Origin: Peromyscus leucopus
Taxonomy: Eukaryota > Chordata > Mammalia > Rodentia > Cricetidae
Assembly: GCF_004664715.2 (NCBI RefSeq)
Contig: NC_051066.1
Coordinates: 81,803,735 to 81,867,734 of the forward strand
Direction: 5' to 3'
Length of the DNA stretch: 64,000 nucleotides
Below are positions 22,981 through 34,085 of this stretch, piece after piece (within the stretch, counting starts at the first letter, position 1; the number at the start of each line of letters is the position of its first letter). Below the pieces are notes generated by a model, which saw only the letters and a program-made list of their open reading frames with translations, searched no databases and had not been told where the DNA came from. The translations under genes and the position numbers were made by a program.

Positions 22981-23529
22981 CTGCTTTCTAAATGTTAGTT
23001 CAGTTTTTTAAAAGTAAAATTCAGTTAAGAACTAAACTTAACATATCTGTAGGTTGAATTTATCATATCTGGATGCCTTCCAGAAATTTCAAAGCAAATT
23101 GCTGAAGCATCTTGATCTATTGAGGACCATGTTTTCAGAGGCATACCTGTTTAGATGCCAGTGGCTGCTTATTCTTATTTAATTGGGATGGGTAAATATG
23201 AACTCGAAACAAAAGAAGATTCCATAAATAAAGAACTGATGCCCAAGAGGGAAGATATTGAAGACCAAGGCAAGGTGTGTGTGGGATGAAAAGTCCCAGC
23301 TTATAGAAATACAAGTTGTAACCAAGATGGAGTAATGGGAAAGTGAAGACTAGGAAGCAGAGAAGCCTTTTCTCCTCCTTTGTCCACGTAGTTGGTAGTG
23401 CTGGGAGTTGACAAGAAACCCAGAAAAACGTTATGGTGTCTGCTTTGGAGGCTAGCAAGTGACAGGAACGTGAGGTGGCTCAGACTGTGCAGCAGCAGCA
23501 GCTGTGAGAGACAGTTGGCCTTCCTATCG
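22980..23529. other. Unique intronic sequence
   Basis: Nothing recognised. Confidence 0.45.
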
Positions 23530-23685
23530 TCACTGTTTCTTGAGGGAGCACAGTCTCACTCTGTAGCCCAGGTTGGCCTGGAACTATGTAGCCCAGGTTG
23601 GCACTGAATTAGTGGCAGTCCTCCAGACTCAGCCTCCTCAATGCTGTAATTATAGGCCTGAGCTAACATGCTCAGCCCAATGAGT
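23530..23685 (-). repeat. Old B1 SINE, minus
   Basis: Reversed B1 landmarks are present: 'tcactctgtagcccaggttg', 'gcctggaactatgtagcc' and 'cagcctcctcaatgctgtaa', ending 'acatgctcagccc'. A 'tgtagcccaggttggc' unit occurs twice at 23562-23601. Confidence 0.8.
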
Positions 23686-23859
23686 CTCTATAATGAGACA
23701 GAACATGATGTTGCTGACCGCTTATCTGCCCACACAGAATCTTTAGCTGTCCCCTGAATTGATGGCTGGATTCTCATATTTCAGTTACTCATTTGTTACC
23801 ATTGTGACATTGTTACTATACCTGTAACTTACCTGTACTGTTGTTTTTAAAAAATGTCC

Positions 23860-23942
23860 TGACAGTTACATATATATATACACATATTTATACATATATA
23901 TGTGCATATTACATATGTATTTTTGTTACATATATATGAAAA
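23860..23942. repeat. TA/CATA-rich low-complexity tract
   Basis: Imperfect ACATATATATA and TACATATATATG units over about 80 bp. Confidence 0.85.
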
Positions 23943-24310
23943 TAATGCTGTAAACACTTATACTAGCTTTCCAACTATGCATTTAAAAAATATACTAACT
24001 CCTTAACAATTTTACTGAGGGTTCCTTTCCACTTCCATCTAGAATAATCCTGTCTTTCATTCCCGGGACACACTGTCTAATTCCACTGGGTAGTTCTTTG
24101 GGTCCCACAGAGCAGGGATTTCTTCTGCGTTAAGAAAGTAGAATATGGCCTTGCTTTTTATTCAAGTGGGTTGGCTTAGATGGCCTGATCTGAATAAAAT
24201 GGATAAAGGCAGGCACCTCTTTGTCTGACAATTTGAAAGTGATGCTATTTGAATACCAAGAAGCTTGAAGCTTGACTGCAGAGCCTTCCAAATTAATCTA
24301 GTCTTGTGGG

Positions 24311-24340
24311 GGAAAAAAAAAAAGAAAGAAAGAAAGAAAA
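24311..24340. repeat. A-rich (GAAA)n repeat
   Basis: A run of A followed by about five GAAA units. Confidence 0.9.
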
Positions 24341-24429
24341 TGCCATCAAGTAACAGGAGATTTGTCAGCTGCCCTGCTTACGCTTTTCATATAAAACAGA
24401 AAGGTTGGCAGATTATAGATGAAAGGTCA

Positions 24430-25390
24430 GCTCCGCAGAAAAGAAAATCTGTCAGACAATCTCATAACACAGGTAACCCAGGGTGGAACTTGGAAACTGC
24501 TATTGGATTCTCGGAGTGAGATGAGTTTGTTGGCGGCGTGTAAATACCATCACCGCTCCTGCGGCTGTTCATTTTGGTGGCTCCTTCTCTAGCGGAGTCT
24601 CTGAAATCCGATTTAGAAGACGCCGAGGTTGCTTGCTTTCCTGGGGAGGATTTACTTCGCAGAAGTTTCACCTTTTATTTTTTGTTTGTTTTTGAACAGT
24701 TGAAGCAGGGGTGTAGTCGGGGGAGTACTTCTTTGCCCAATGTCTTCCTTAATCCCTCAGTCGTTCTAAACCAAATATCTAAAACGAGGGCATAGTGAGA
24801 AGCCAACACCTCTTATGAAAGCAGTGGTGACTGTTGACTGAGTTTCCGCGCCCATCATCATCACCAACAGAGGAGAGAGAGGGCCACAGTGTGGACTGAA
24901 CCAGCAGCTAAGGTCCACTCAGACAGGACCTGCCTCAGATAAGATTGATGCTCGCACAAACATTTCTAGCCTGTTCTGACTTGAAGAACCTAGGTGAATC
25001 TGTGGGTGCATTATCTAACCACAAAGCTGTGATAGCAGAGCTGTGGGGCCTCATCGTTTGAGTGCAGGCAGTGCTGGGAATGTGAGGCCTTGTTAATCCA
25101 TTTTCGTCTGTGCTTCAGGGGCAGGAATCGCGCAAAAGAGCAGCACCGTTCTAAGGCGTTTGCAACCCACATCACGCTCCTAATTGCCCAACTTGCATGA
25201 GCATGCCTCTGAGAGTGGCTTCCCACTTCTGTTGCACTCTTCTGGGCGGCCCTGAAAATAACCGGGGCCAGAGGTGTGTCGCACAGCAGTGTGCGTGGGT
25301 CAGCAGGTGTCCCTTGACCCCTGGCCTCCGTGGTTCTCACTCCCTCGCCCATTTTCTTTCACTGCCTTCCCCCTGCTCTCGAGCCTCTCC
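24430..25390. promoter_or_regulatory. CpG-enriched segment, candidate regulatory element
   Basis: This segment has clearly more CpG than the surrounding intron. Examples are 'ggcggcgtg', 'caccgctcctgcggctg' and 'gacgccgagg' at 24530-24630, and 'aatcgcgcaaaag', 'aaggcgtttg' and 'ccggggcc' at 25120-25270. It contains no recognised repeat and ends about 1.4 kb before the exon. It may be a CpG-rich enhancer or a weak alternative promoter. No TATA box or exon is evident, and no quantitative island test could be run. Confidence 0.35.
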
Positions 25391-26728
25391 ACTACAGCAC
25401 ATGATGTACATGTGATTCTGTCACCTGTAGAAACTGCAAACCAAGAGCTGAGGAAAACTTGTCACCTTATAAAACGTCGCCACTGTCTTAGAAGACACTT
25501 GTGCTAGCAGCTGCCTGTGCTTCAGGCTGCTGGCATGGCCAAGGCTCTACAGAACAGTCTTTACAGATTACTCTGTTGAAATCCAAGTACCAATGGCAGA
25601 AGTTACTGCCACTCCCATAAAAAGTTTCTCCCACTAGGCTTCCTTAATTAAATCATCAACTCTGGCTTGCTGGTAAGGATCAATTCTTACAAGAGTATTC
25701 TATTTCCTACTCAGGGTAACCTTAATTCTTCCCAGAATAGCAGGCAACATTAATTTTGCATCGGACCCAGGAGTCAAGGTGGAATTATATGTGCCACCAT
25801 GCCACCCTTTTTTCCACTCCAAAATAAAATAAAATGAGCAATAGCCCAGTGGCGAAGTTTGAGAGATGGGTAGAGGCAGCAAAAAAGGCATTAATCTCAG
25901 GATGGGGATGGCTGCCTGGTTCTATCTCCCCTTGGAATTTTGGTTCTTATAGCATCATAGTGAGTTATTAATATGTATGACCTGTACTTTATTCAAACAT
26001 TATAAATCTATGCAGAAGTCTGGTGTTTAGGTTTTCCTTTATAGCTTTCATTCTTCTTCCCAGAATTATCTCATTTCGATCGGGAAACTTTTGCATAAAA
26101 AGCGCACACCGAGAACTCGAATTTCCATAGCATAAATATTAAAAGGGGGTTAAGCTTTACAGTTTCCTCTCCCATCCCAAGGGGAGGAAAGTTGGCCTTC
26201 CAATCACGGCCCCTTAATAATGTTCTGTTTACTGAGAAGCCAAAAGGTAAATGTAAAATGAGACTTGCAATCTGACACCGTAGGTTCCTTATCTGCACTG
26301 TAGAAGGCTTGAATGTGCCACGTCTTTTGTTTGAAGGGTGGACTAAAAGCTAGCATTTTTGCATGCTGTTAAAAATACTTGGTTGTCTTATTTTCTGAGA
26401 ACCAGACTGAGTCCAAGCCTTCTCTTCAGGATCATGGTCAGTCTTTTAAAAACCAAGACAAAAACTGGATAATTGTTTTGCATAGATTCTTCACAGGATC
26501 TGTAGAATCTGGAGGGCACTGGAGCCGGAAGGCTGGATTCCTTCTTAGTGGGTATTTCACCCCTTAGAGCTTCCTATCTCTGGTTTATTGTCACTTTTGG
26601 TAGCATAAAAGAGTAGCCATAAATTTTGATTTACATGGAAATAGAAAGAAATGTATGAGCATTTCATTCGGATGAGCCGTCTGCTAATCACAGTCTTGGC
26701 TGTTGTATTTTGTGATGGGAAATGAATG
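25391..26728. other. Unique intronic sequence before the exon
   Basis: No interspersed repeat recognised in the last 1.3 kb before the splice region. A poly-A-like 'aaaataaaataaaatgag' lies at about 25821-25838. Confidence 0.5.
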
Positions 26729-26775
26729 TGCTAATTGGTGCTTTTTTCCCCCCCTCTTTCTTCGTGTTATTACAG
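26729..26775 (+). promoter_or_regulatory. Mpped2: 3' splice site: branch point, polypyrimidine tract, acceptor
   Basis: A branch-like 'tgctaat' at 26729-26735 puts the branch A about 42 nt before the exon. It is followed by a strong pyrimidine tract (26741-26762) and 'gttattacag' ending at 26775. Confidence 0.85.
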
Positions 26776-27001
26776 GAAACCTGCCATATGAATATAAAAT
26801 TGTGATTGCTGGGAATCATGAACTGACATTTGATAAGGAATTCATGGCAGACCTCGTTAAACAGGACTACTACCGTTTCCCCTCTGTGTCCAAGTTGAAG
26901 CCAGAGGACTTTGACAATGTCCAGTCCCTCCTGACAAACAGTATTTACTTGCAAGATTCAGAGGTAACCGTGAAGGGATTCAGGATATACGGTGCACCTT
27001 G
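26776..27001 (+). CDS. Mpped2: Mpped2 internal coding exon (metallophosphoesterase domain)
   Basis: This 226-bp exon encodes part of MPPED2, a class III cyclic-nucleotide phosphodiesterase-like metallophosphoesterase of about 294 residues expressed in fetal brain. It starts with two bases completing a Gly codon, then 74 full codons from AAC at 26778, and ends with TG of a split Trp codon. The product begins NLPYEYKIVIAGNHELTFD. The GNHE at 26811-26822 is the third metallophosphatase motif, whose Asn ligates metal in this family. It ends with the Ile-Tyr-Gly-Ala-Pro-Trp stretch. Residues such as KPEDFDNVQ and GAPW fit MPPED2 better than the paralogue MPPED1. If that Asn is residue 117, as I recall for rat MPPED2, the exon covers about residues 104-179. 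There is no frameshift or internal stop. The other exons lie outside the window. Confidence 0.95.
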
Positions 27002-27010
27002 GTAAGTGCT
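27002..27010 (+). promoter_or_regulatory. Mpped2: 5' splice site (donor)
   Basis: CCTTG|GTAAGTGCT is a near-consensus donor. The TAA of GTAAGT is in frame directly after the split TGG codon, so an unspliced transcript would stop here. Confidence 0.9.
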
Positions 27011-27814
27011 CACTCAAACAGGTCAGAAACCAAGAAAACATGTTTGGGTCTTAACTGCTTTAAATGAAAATGGCTAGGGTGGAAGGGGAGTGATTGGTTT
27101 GACAAAACATATTATCTGCTACTGCTGAAAATCAAAGTATTATTTTCATCGTCAAACAGACTCCTTTAGGTTACAAGAATGAGTGTAAAGCTTTAGTAGA
27201 AACCAATGTAGTTTTGTAACTGATTCTCTACATGTGTCTGTCACATAGAAGTGTTTTTGAAAGACCACCTTGTTGCTCTTGACAGATTTAGCTACTCTGA
27301 ACATTTCATGAGAGTGTTCCTCTTTCAGTTCTACTGGAAGCAGTTGTGAAATGCCTTGCATATAGATCAAGTTTTCCCATCAGACTGACCAGCTCTGTAG
27401 AAATAGGTTTTTGAAACTCTAGTCTCAAAGACCCCCCTTGATTCTCCTCCTTTCAAGAAACTGAAAAAAAAATGGTGTTTTTAAAGGGTCTACAGATGAG
27501 ACAGATGCTCAGGCAGATTTGGAGATTATTGATTGACAGCACTCTACTAGGAATCTAGAACTGTGCTCTGGAACGCATGCATCAGGCATGTGTCCTAGGG
27601 GCCTCATAGGGGGACTCTGGAGCTTGGTTCTGCCCATTTTCATTGCCAGGTTTTAAAGAAATCACTGCACGTTGAACCTTAGATTTTGTACCTTTAAAGT
27701 GATGAAAACCAATAGTACCGTTTATCCAGCCGTCAAAAGATCATGTAGATGTCACTGTGCAATGGACTGAGAAGAGAGCCTGGTAATTGGTTTAGGATGA
27801 CAATTACCATTTTT
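27011..27814. other. Unique intronic sequence
   Basis: Nothing recognised in the first 0.8 kb of the downstream intron. Confidence 0.5.
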
Positions 27815-27930
27815 CTGCTCTTGGCTTTGCCACTGTGTTTTTGGGTAGACTTGGGCAAGTCACTCAGCCCAGACCAATGTTTCCATCTCTAAAATGAGAA
27901 TGTCTGACTGGATTTATCTGTATCAGATAA
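27815..27930 (+). repeat. MIR SINE, plus
   Basis: 'ctttgccactgtgtttttgg', 'agacttgggcaagtcactca' and 'tccatctctaaaatgagaat' occur in MIR core order with good spacing. Confidence 0.85.
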
Positions 27931-28194
27931 TTCCAGGACTATCTGTGTGTATCGAGCAGACCAACTAACCTTCCCCATCCTGGCTGGAAGAGCCCCCAGG
28001 TCCTTTGCTACAAGCCGAGGATAGGGCTTCAGGAAGAGTGGAGAGTGGGCTGCGATTGCCTCTTCACTCAAAGGTTTGGTTTCTGTCTGAAAAAAAAAAA
28101 ATCTCTTTTTTCCCCCCTTACTAATTGGTATTCCTGACTGATAGGGGGGTATGGGCAGAACATTTTTGTTTGTACTTCAAGCTGACAATGACTA

Positions 28195-28385
28195 CAAGTT
28201 TCTCATTAACTGGCATAAGCTGGGCAGTGTTCTAAGTCCATTGTTCTTATCAGTGGTCTAATTTAGTCTTCAGTCTGCCTAGAGAATTTAGGTACCACTA
28301 TGATTCTCATTTGGCAAATAAGCAAACTGAGGCATGGAAGGTTAAATAACTGCTTAGGAAACAACATGGTAGTGGATGGTAGCCC
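28195..28385 (-). repeat. MIR SINE, minus
   Basis: 'gattctcatttggcaaataa', 'gcaaactgaggcatggaagg' and 'ttaaataactgcttagg' follow the reversed MIR order ('ccattttacagatgaggaaactgaggc'). Confidence 0.85.
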
Positions 28386-29610
28386 TACCTGCAAGTCTGA
28401 CTACGTGTGGCCCAGGGCTGAGTAGTGCTGGTCATGCTGGTGGAAATGTAATAACTAGTGGTCATAATTTGCAGGTTAAATTTGACTCTGTTAAAATCCA
28501 TCCATTTATTTTTATGCCTGAGAAGATGGCAGAGGGTAATAGGATAAATTGCAGACATGAGTCCTGTTCAGCTGCGATCTGAAAAGTGATCTCAGGGTGA
28601 AGCAGGGTGTTGGCATCAGTGGTTCTGGATACAGGGCAGGATGTGAGCATTTTCCACTTCCCAGTCCCATTCTTAATGCAGCTTAAGAGTTGAAGAATGA
28701 CCTCTGCTTGTCAGAGAAACTTGACGTGTTGGCTAAAATCATTTCTTCAAACTCATGTGGTATTTTTGAACAATCTTCAGAAGGCACAGGACATTGGGCC
28801 GTTTGTGAACAATCAGTGCTTTCAAAGACCCCAGATTGCTAATTACTGAAACAATGACGGGGTGTGGGGGAAGCATCCTCCATGGTTTAAGCTGATCTAA
28901 ATCTGTTTAGGCAGAACTTAACTAAACAAAATTACAGCTGTGATGAATGAGGGGATGATTAGGATCCCAAGGCAGACATTGAAATGTCCCAAGATGTGAA
29001 AACAAATTGGTGACTGAAATACCCAGTATGATGGGTTATGACCTAGTCTGGGTGTTTGGTTCATACTGGAGACAAAATTTATATCAAAACCAGATTACTA
29101 TCATTTAAGATTTTTTAATCATTAAAAAAATTAATTCAGTATAGGAGAAGGTAGTTGAAGCCAGAAACTGGGCAGCATTGATTTGTGTCTTGAAATGTTG
29201 TCCTGAGGTAGCATTCCATGTAGTGTGTATGCGATTTCCATAAGTCTTGACCCCTTGTTCCTGCTGAATACTTCTTTAAAAGAAGAAAATCTGTAGGTGG
29301 GATTTGGGGCATCTGTAGGTGGGATTTGTCCCAGCCACTGAAATTGTTGGTACTTTGTTTTTGTTTTAATCCAGAAAGCAGAGAGTGAGAGGAGAAGGTT
29401 TCATTCCACCCATTCTCCAGAGACACCAGTTGTTTATATGTCGCTCTGAAGGTGTTCTGTTTAAATGGAGGTTCCTAGGGCTACTGAACATTGACTTGGG
29501 GATTTCTCCCTGAGCGTTTCTGTGTGGGGAGGACCTTATTTCCCAGTCCTACCACATCCTCCCCAGGATCTGGGATGAGTTCTTTTGTCTTTGTTTTGTT
29601 TGATTTTTAA
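28386..29610. other. Unique intronic sequence
   Basis: No gene. It includes a two-copy 22-bp tandem duplication at 29289-29332, each copy starting 'atctgtaggtgggattt'. Confidence 0.45.
29289..29332. repeat. 22-bp tandem duplication (two copies)
   Basis: Copies at 29289-29310 and 29311-29332 share their first 17 bases and differ only near the end. Confidence 0.85.
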
Positions 29611-29910
29611 CATCTCCCCACTCTGTTTTCTCATCTGTAAAATGAGCATCACTTTCCTCACATGGTTGTTTTCAACATAAACTTAATAGCCACAGCATAG
29701 AGAAGACTGCAAGTCTTGAGTTAACTTTTGAGAAGTGTGGCTGTTACCAGAAGCAGTGGACTAACTGATGCTCCCTGGCTTCTCTACATGACTATGTACC
29801 AGGAGTCAAATGGATGTGTTCTGACCTTGGTTCAGCCTCTGCTGATTGGGTGACACTAGATGAGTCATGTGACTTCTGGATTTAGGATATGAAACAGAAG
29901 AAATGATGTC
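29610..29910 (+). repeat. MIR-like remnants, plus
   Basis: 'tgttttctcatctgtaaaat' at about 29625 is a MIR core end. 'gattgggtgacactagatga' with 'gtcatgtgacttctgg' at 29840-29880 is the start of a second core. These are probably two old MIR copies side by side. Confidence 0.65.
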
Positions 29911-30438
29911 TGTTCTCGGCCTTTTCATCCTTCAATCACATAAAAGTTCACCAAAGCTAGAATCTTCAAAGATAATACATATTGGTAGATATGGTTATTT
30001 TAATGTCTTATGTAATTTATGATCTCTTTTACTATTAAATATTTGGATAGAAGCAAAATTTTAGTGAAATTATGTCACAGCTAGTACATTTCTCATTTCA
30101 GGAGTTAAGGTTTTATCATTATTATTGTATCCCTGAGATTTCACTACAGGTAAATGCCTCCTCAGTAGCCCATAGATATTCCAAAACAATAGAAACCAGT
30201 TAATTTTGACTTCCATGCTTTCCAGTGAATTTTCTAGAGGAAACGTTAAGTTCTGAATTGATGATAGTGATAGTAGTAGTTTTCATTCAAAAACAAAAAT
30301 CTAAACAAGAATCTTTGTCCTCAGGATTTCCATCCAGCCATCCATGGGTTTCTCAAAGCAGTTGCTGTCAGACCAAGGAAATTGCTCTAACTCTTGAATT
30401 TTAAAAGTATAACATTGGAGTGTAGCTGATTTTTAGAA
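29911..30438. other. Unique intronic sequence
   Basis: AT-rich, nothing recognised. Confidence 0.45.
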
Positions 30439-30439
30439 G

Positions 30440-30515
30440 ACATGCTTGGTGTGCACAAGGGCCCTGGGCTAGCTCTGTAGCATCATGTCCCCCATAAGAT
30501 AAAATGAAATAAAGG
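30440..30515 (+). repeat. Partial ID-like SINE, plus
   Basis: 'gcttggtgtgcacaagggcc' followed by 'ctgggctagctctgtagcat' and 'aagataaaatgaaataaagg' resembles the second half of a rodent ID element with an A-rich tail. The tRNA-like A box is missing. Confidence 0.5.
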
Positions 30516-32305
30516 ATTGTTCCATGGTTTAACTTCAGAAAAGGAATAGTCATCTGCCTTCATTTTATGCTCATAAATTGTGTCATAGCTGAAAGCTTCC
30601 TAAAGACTAGAGCGAATCCTGTTGTTTCCCGATTCACAACTTAACAGGAATTTATATACCGGAAATAGCTGGCAGTGCATCTCAGCGTTCCTGAGTGTTT
30701 GCAACTGTAACGCGCCACACTGTTTTCTACATCTCCAATGCAGACGATTTGAATGTGATTGTATGGGTCTGAGAAAATCGGGTGTCCCAAACGGCAGAAG
30801 TTGTAAATGGGATGCCAGTCTGGAAGGAAAGGGGCTCCTTGGAAGGATGGCAAGTGTAGATGAGTTTTGCTGGAAGCTTCTTGGCCTCAGGGAAAACTTG
30901 GCAGGAATACAGTTTTCTGCATTCTAGCTACATTTCTTTACCAACTTCTTCCATGAACCTAAAGAAAAGCAATCAGCCATGCTCGTTAGATACTTCACTT
31001 ACAGATTTTCTTAACTTCCGCCATCATTTCCTTGTCCCCCTTGGGGAGACAGAAGAGGGGCTTGTGTTCTCAGACAGCTGGAGCAGACTCTAGCTTTGAA
31101 AGCTCACAGGCTTCTCATGCCTAGTGTTCATGCTTGGCCTCCAAGATGGACCTTCCTTTCCTCCTTCTGGTGGCCCTCTGCAGCATCTTTCTCAAATGCA
31201 AAGAAGAGTTAGAGAAGAAAAAATTCTAATAGGTCAAACATCATCCACTGTGATAACTAATTGCTTGTCTGTTCATACCAAAGGGGAGGTGGAATTTTGA
31301 AATCGTCTTCATGCTTTTGGTTACTGAACCTGTAGCCAGCCTTTTAATGCAAGTAGGTTTTCAATTTAACTCACACACAGAACTGGCTGTGAAAACTGAC
31401 TGGGTCTTCTTTTCTGATCTCATTGCTCTTTTGATAGCAAGATTCCTTGTCAAAGAAAAAAACAAACCCACACTTACTAAGGGATCGTCACGTCCTACTG
31501 CAAAAAGTGGACAGACCTGGCCCTAGCGCTCACTCAGACTAGAGCAGTTGTCTTGGTCCATGCTAGCCCACTCCTTGCTCCTCTGGCACAGAACTGGTCT
31601 CCCCTGGTGTTTAATGAACGTGAGTGGGGCTTTCCTATGTCTGGGAATTGGATCTCTTGGCTAACCAAAGGGTCAGGAACAAAGAGTTTGTTTTTTTAAT
31701 GTTAGAATGGACACAGGTATCATTTGTCAGATTTAATAACTGTAGAGGAAGTACCTTAACTTCTACAGCAGGAAAATTAGATCAGGCCCAAGACTGGTGG
31801 TTCCACGGTGGCCAAAAGAGGAAGAGAGAGTCCACTGCCCTTCCTTTTCAAAGGAAGCATGAGTGGGGGTTCCCCCTCCCTCCTCTGTTCCCTTCATTTG
31901 GCATCATAAGCACGTTGAGTTCATCCATTCATTTAGGTGTAATTTCCTGAGCATTTCTCAAAGCCAGAGGTAAGTGTTGACGCCACTCTGTGGCATGGAT
32001 AATTGTGTCTGCACACAGATCACTACAAGGTTGTTGGTGTTGCCTTGTTCTATCAGGGCAGCCAGGCTTCGTGGTTACCCTGTCAGAAAAGCTTCAGATG
32101 TTTTCATTTCCAATTATAAGTTCCGTAATGCATCATGTATTTTGCTGACAGTCTTCAAGTTCTTGAAATAGCAAACAAATTAACAGCAGATATTGAGTGA
32201 GAGGATTAGAAAACGAATTGGCAACTCATGATAGAACTCAGATACAGGAGTAAGTGGAATGGGTTCATTTATTTTATTTTCACAGTCATACTGTGTAATT
32301 AGCTT
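30516..32305. other. Unique intronic sequence
   Basis: 1.8 kb without a recognised repeat. Plus-strand frames of 101 codons (30622-30927) and 108 codons (31624-31950) show no recognisable domain. Confidence 0.45.
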
Positions 32306-32416
32306 GGGGGAGGAAGGGAGGGAGGGAGGGAGGAAGGGAGGGAGGGAGGGAGAGGGGAAGGAAGGAAGGAAGGAAGGAAGGAAGGAAGGAAGGAAGGAAG
32401 GAAGGGAGGAAAAGGA
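32306..32416. repeat. (GGGA)n/(GGAA)n purine microsatellite
   Basis: Units of GGGA and GGAA give way to about 12 perfect GGAA units at 32357-32404. The strand is entirely purine. Confidence 0.95.
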
Positions 32417-32546
32417 GAATCTCACACTATCTCCATGTTCATGTGCTCCAATCAGACTCTAATTACTATTGGTTCTGTACACTATTTGCAGGGATTCCCA
32501 GCTTTTATCTAACTGAGTTCCAAAGAAATATTGGCACAGCAAAACA

Positions 32547-32548
<2 letters not shown>

Positions 32549-32599
<51 letters not shown>
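32549..32599. repeat. (TG)n microsatellite
   Basis: About 25 TG units. Confidence 0.95.
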
Positions 32600-32600
<1 letters not shown>

Positions 32601-33145
32601 AACAAATATGCACTCTGCTTTTACACGATTCTGTTTAAAGGCGCAGGCTAACATTTCATTTTGCTTGGCTCCAGGCCCACAGGCACAAACCTATGGCCGT
32701 TCTGCCCTGGTCTAGAGTTACAGGGCTCTGTTTACATTATTGCCTGTTTCAGAATGCAGCTGACTGCTCTTAAAGCCGCACAGGATCAGATTCACTTCTG
32801 GTTTTAACAACTGCCTTGTTTATTTGAAAAAGGGAGAAAGCAAAACCAATTGGCTTTGCTTCCTACCTCCCATTGATAGCCAGATCAGCACAGTAAATAC
32901 TGCCTCCGAGGCCAGTTTATACAGAGTTTGTCGTGTTGGATCCAACTCAGACCTTTCTGCCAACAGCTCCAACCCGCTCATCCTTTGCAGCCTCTCCCTG
33001 GTGGAACCTTTACCTGATGTGGGGAGGGGGCTAAAGAACGATCTCTAGCACTCCATTAGGCTTGCACATGGCTGGGTGAGCCAGCAGCTCTGCAAACAGC
33101 ACGGATAGATTCACATTTGGAAGGTGGTATTTCACTCAGAGCTCG
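32600..33145. other. Unique intronic sequence
   Basis: Nothing recognised. Confidence 0.45.
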
Positions 33146-33149
33146 TACA

Positions 33150-33350
33150 AATGATGTCTCATTTGGGCCACCTAGCAGTCCTCAGAATCACATCATTACT
33201 CACAAGAGTTAATAAGACCCAAGACTTTCAAGCACTGGTGTGTCAGGTGTTGTTCGGTATAGTTGCTTTTGGACAGAGTCCAAGTTAGGGCAGCAGGTGA
33301 CTTGCCCGCAGCCCCAGAGCCAGTGTGAGAAATAGGACCTGGATCCAGAA
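33150..33350 (-). repeat. Possible MIR, minus
   Basis: 'gcagcaggtgacttgcccgc' with 'gcccagagccagtgtgag'-like sequence resembles the reversed MIR core ('gtaacttgcccaaggtcaca'). The 5' part ('cctcagaatcacatcattac') is too worn to place firmly. Confidence 0.5.
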
Positions 33351-33378
33351 TTCCTTTGCCAAGCTCTTTAAATTGGGA

Positions 33379-33897
33379 TTAGTTCAGCAAGGACATCCAT
33401 CCACTCCTCAGACTGAACCAGCTCAGGCAGTGACCACTCCTCATCTTTGAAGAAATGGCTGTTTCCATTGTGTTGTGAAAAGGTTGCCCATAAATCGTAC
33501 CACATGGCTCTCTGGGGACTCTCTTGGGATTATGTGTGCTTATGGAGAGGGGCAATAGGAGTGTTAAGAAGAGGGAATGATACGATGTCTTCTGTATGGT
33601 TTGCTTCAGAGAGTGAGGATTTTTGAAAAAGAAAAAAATCTCCATCTCAGTATGTTGTGTGACATTCTCGTCTTTCTGCTTTGTTCCACCCACACTACAG
33701 GTCAGAGGCCAAAAGTTCATCCCATGTAGCTTCCTCTGTCCCCATCTTGAGCATCTGTAGCAAGAGGGGGTGGGCATATGCCTCATGCTGGCCTGGTAGC
33801 AGTGCACTGCTGCCTGGAAAGATCTGAACCATCTCATTGAGGTTCGGTGGGGCTGCTGGGCAGCTGACTGTTCTTCCATTCCTTGTGTTGTATGCAT
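33379..33897 (-). other. 172-codon antisense open frame, unassigned
   Basis: This is the longest open frame in the window, on the strand opposite Mpped2. The predicted product has no domain, signal peptide or repeat structure that I recognise. It contains a short phenylalanine run from a T-rich patch and low-complexity leucine/serine. I found no splice or polyadenylation context. It is most likely a chance frame or remnant of an unrecognised repeat and is listed only so that its length is on record. Confidence 0.2.
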
Positions 33898-33989
33898 GGG
33901 CTCCTCTGGCTGATCCAGAGTGGCTGCTGGTAGATAGAAGGGGATTCTAATGGGGCTTCAAGCTCCATGAACATAACAACAGCCAATCA

Positions 33990-34085
33990 GCGTTGTTCCC
34001 TGTACTTACTCTAGGCTAACTCAGTCCAGACCTACTGAATGCTCAGTCCATGTCTAGTGAGTAAATGAATGAGTGAACAAACAAT
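33990..34085 (+). repeat. L2-like 3' remnant, plus
   Basis: 'gaatgctcagtccatgtcta' followed by 'gtgagtaaatgaatgagtga' fits the 'gtgctcaataaatgtttgttgaatgaatg' end of old L2 or MIR elements. Confidence 0.55.

Larger units (their letters stand above)
1..26775 (+). other. Mpped2: Upstream intron of Mpped2 (partial)
   Basis: This is the sequence before the single recognised exon. It ends in a good 3' splice site and I found no second exon of the gene in it, so it is read as one intron whose 5' end lies outside the window. It carries SINEs, microsatellites and long unique stretches. The assignment as continuous intron is inference, because short untranslated or alternative exons could be hidden in it. 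Confidence 0.75.

Noticed and set aside
26703..27005. Continuous 100-codon frame covering the exon and 73 bp of upstream sequence
   Set aside because: The first part lies in the branch-point and polypyrimidine region and starts at a TTG. Family resemblance begins exactly at the splice acceptor, so only 26776-27001 is called.
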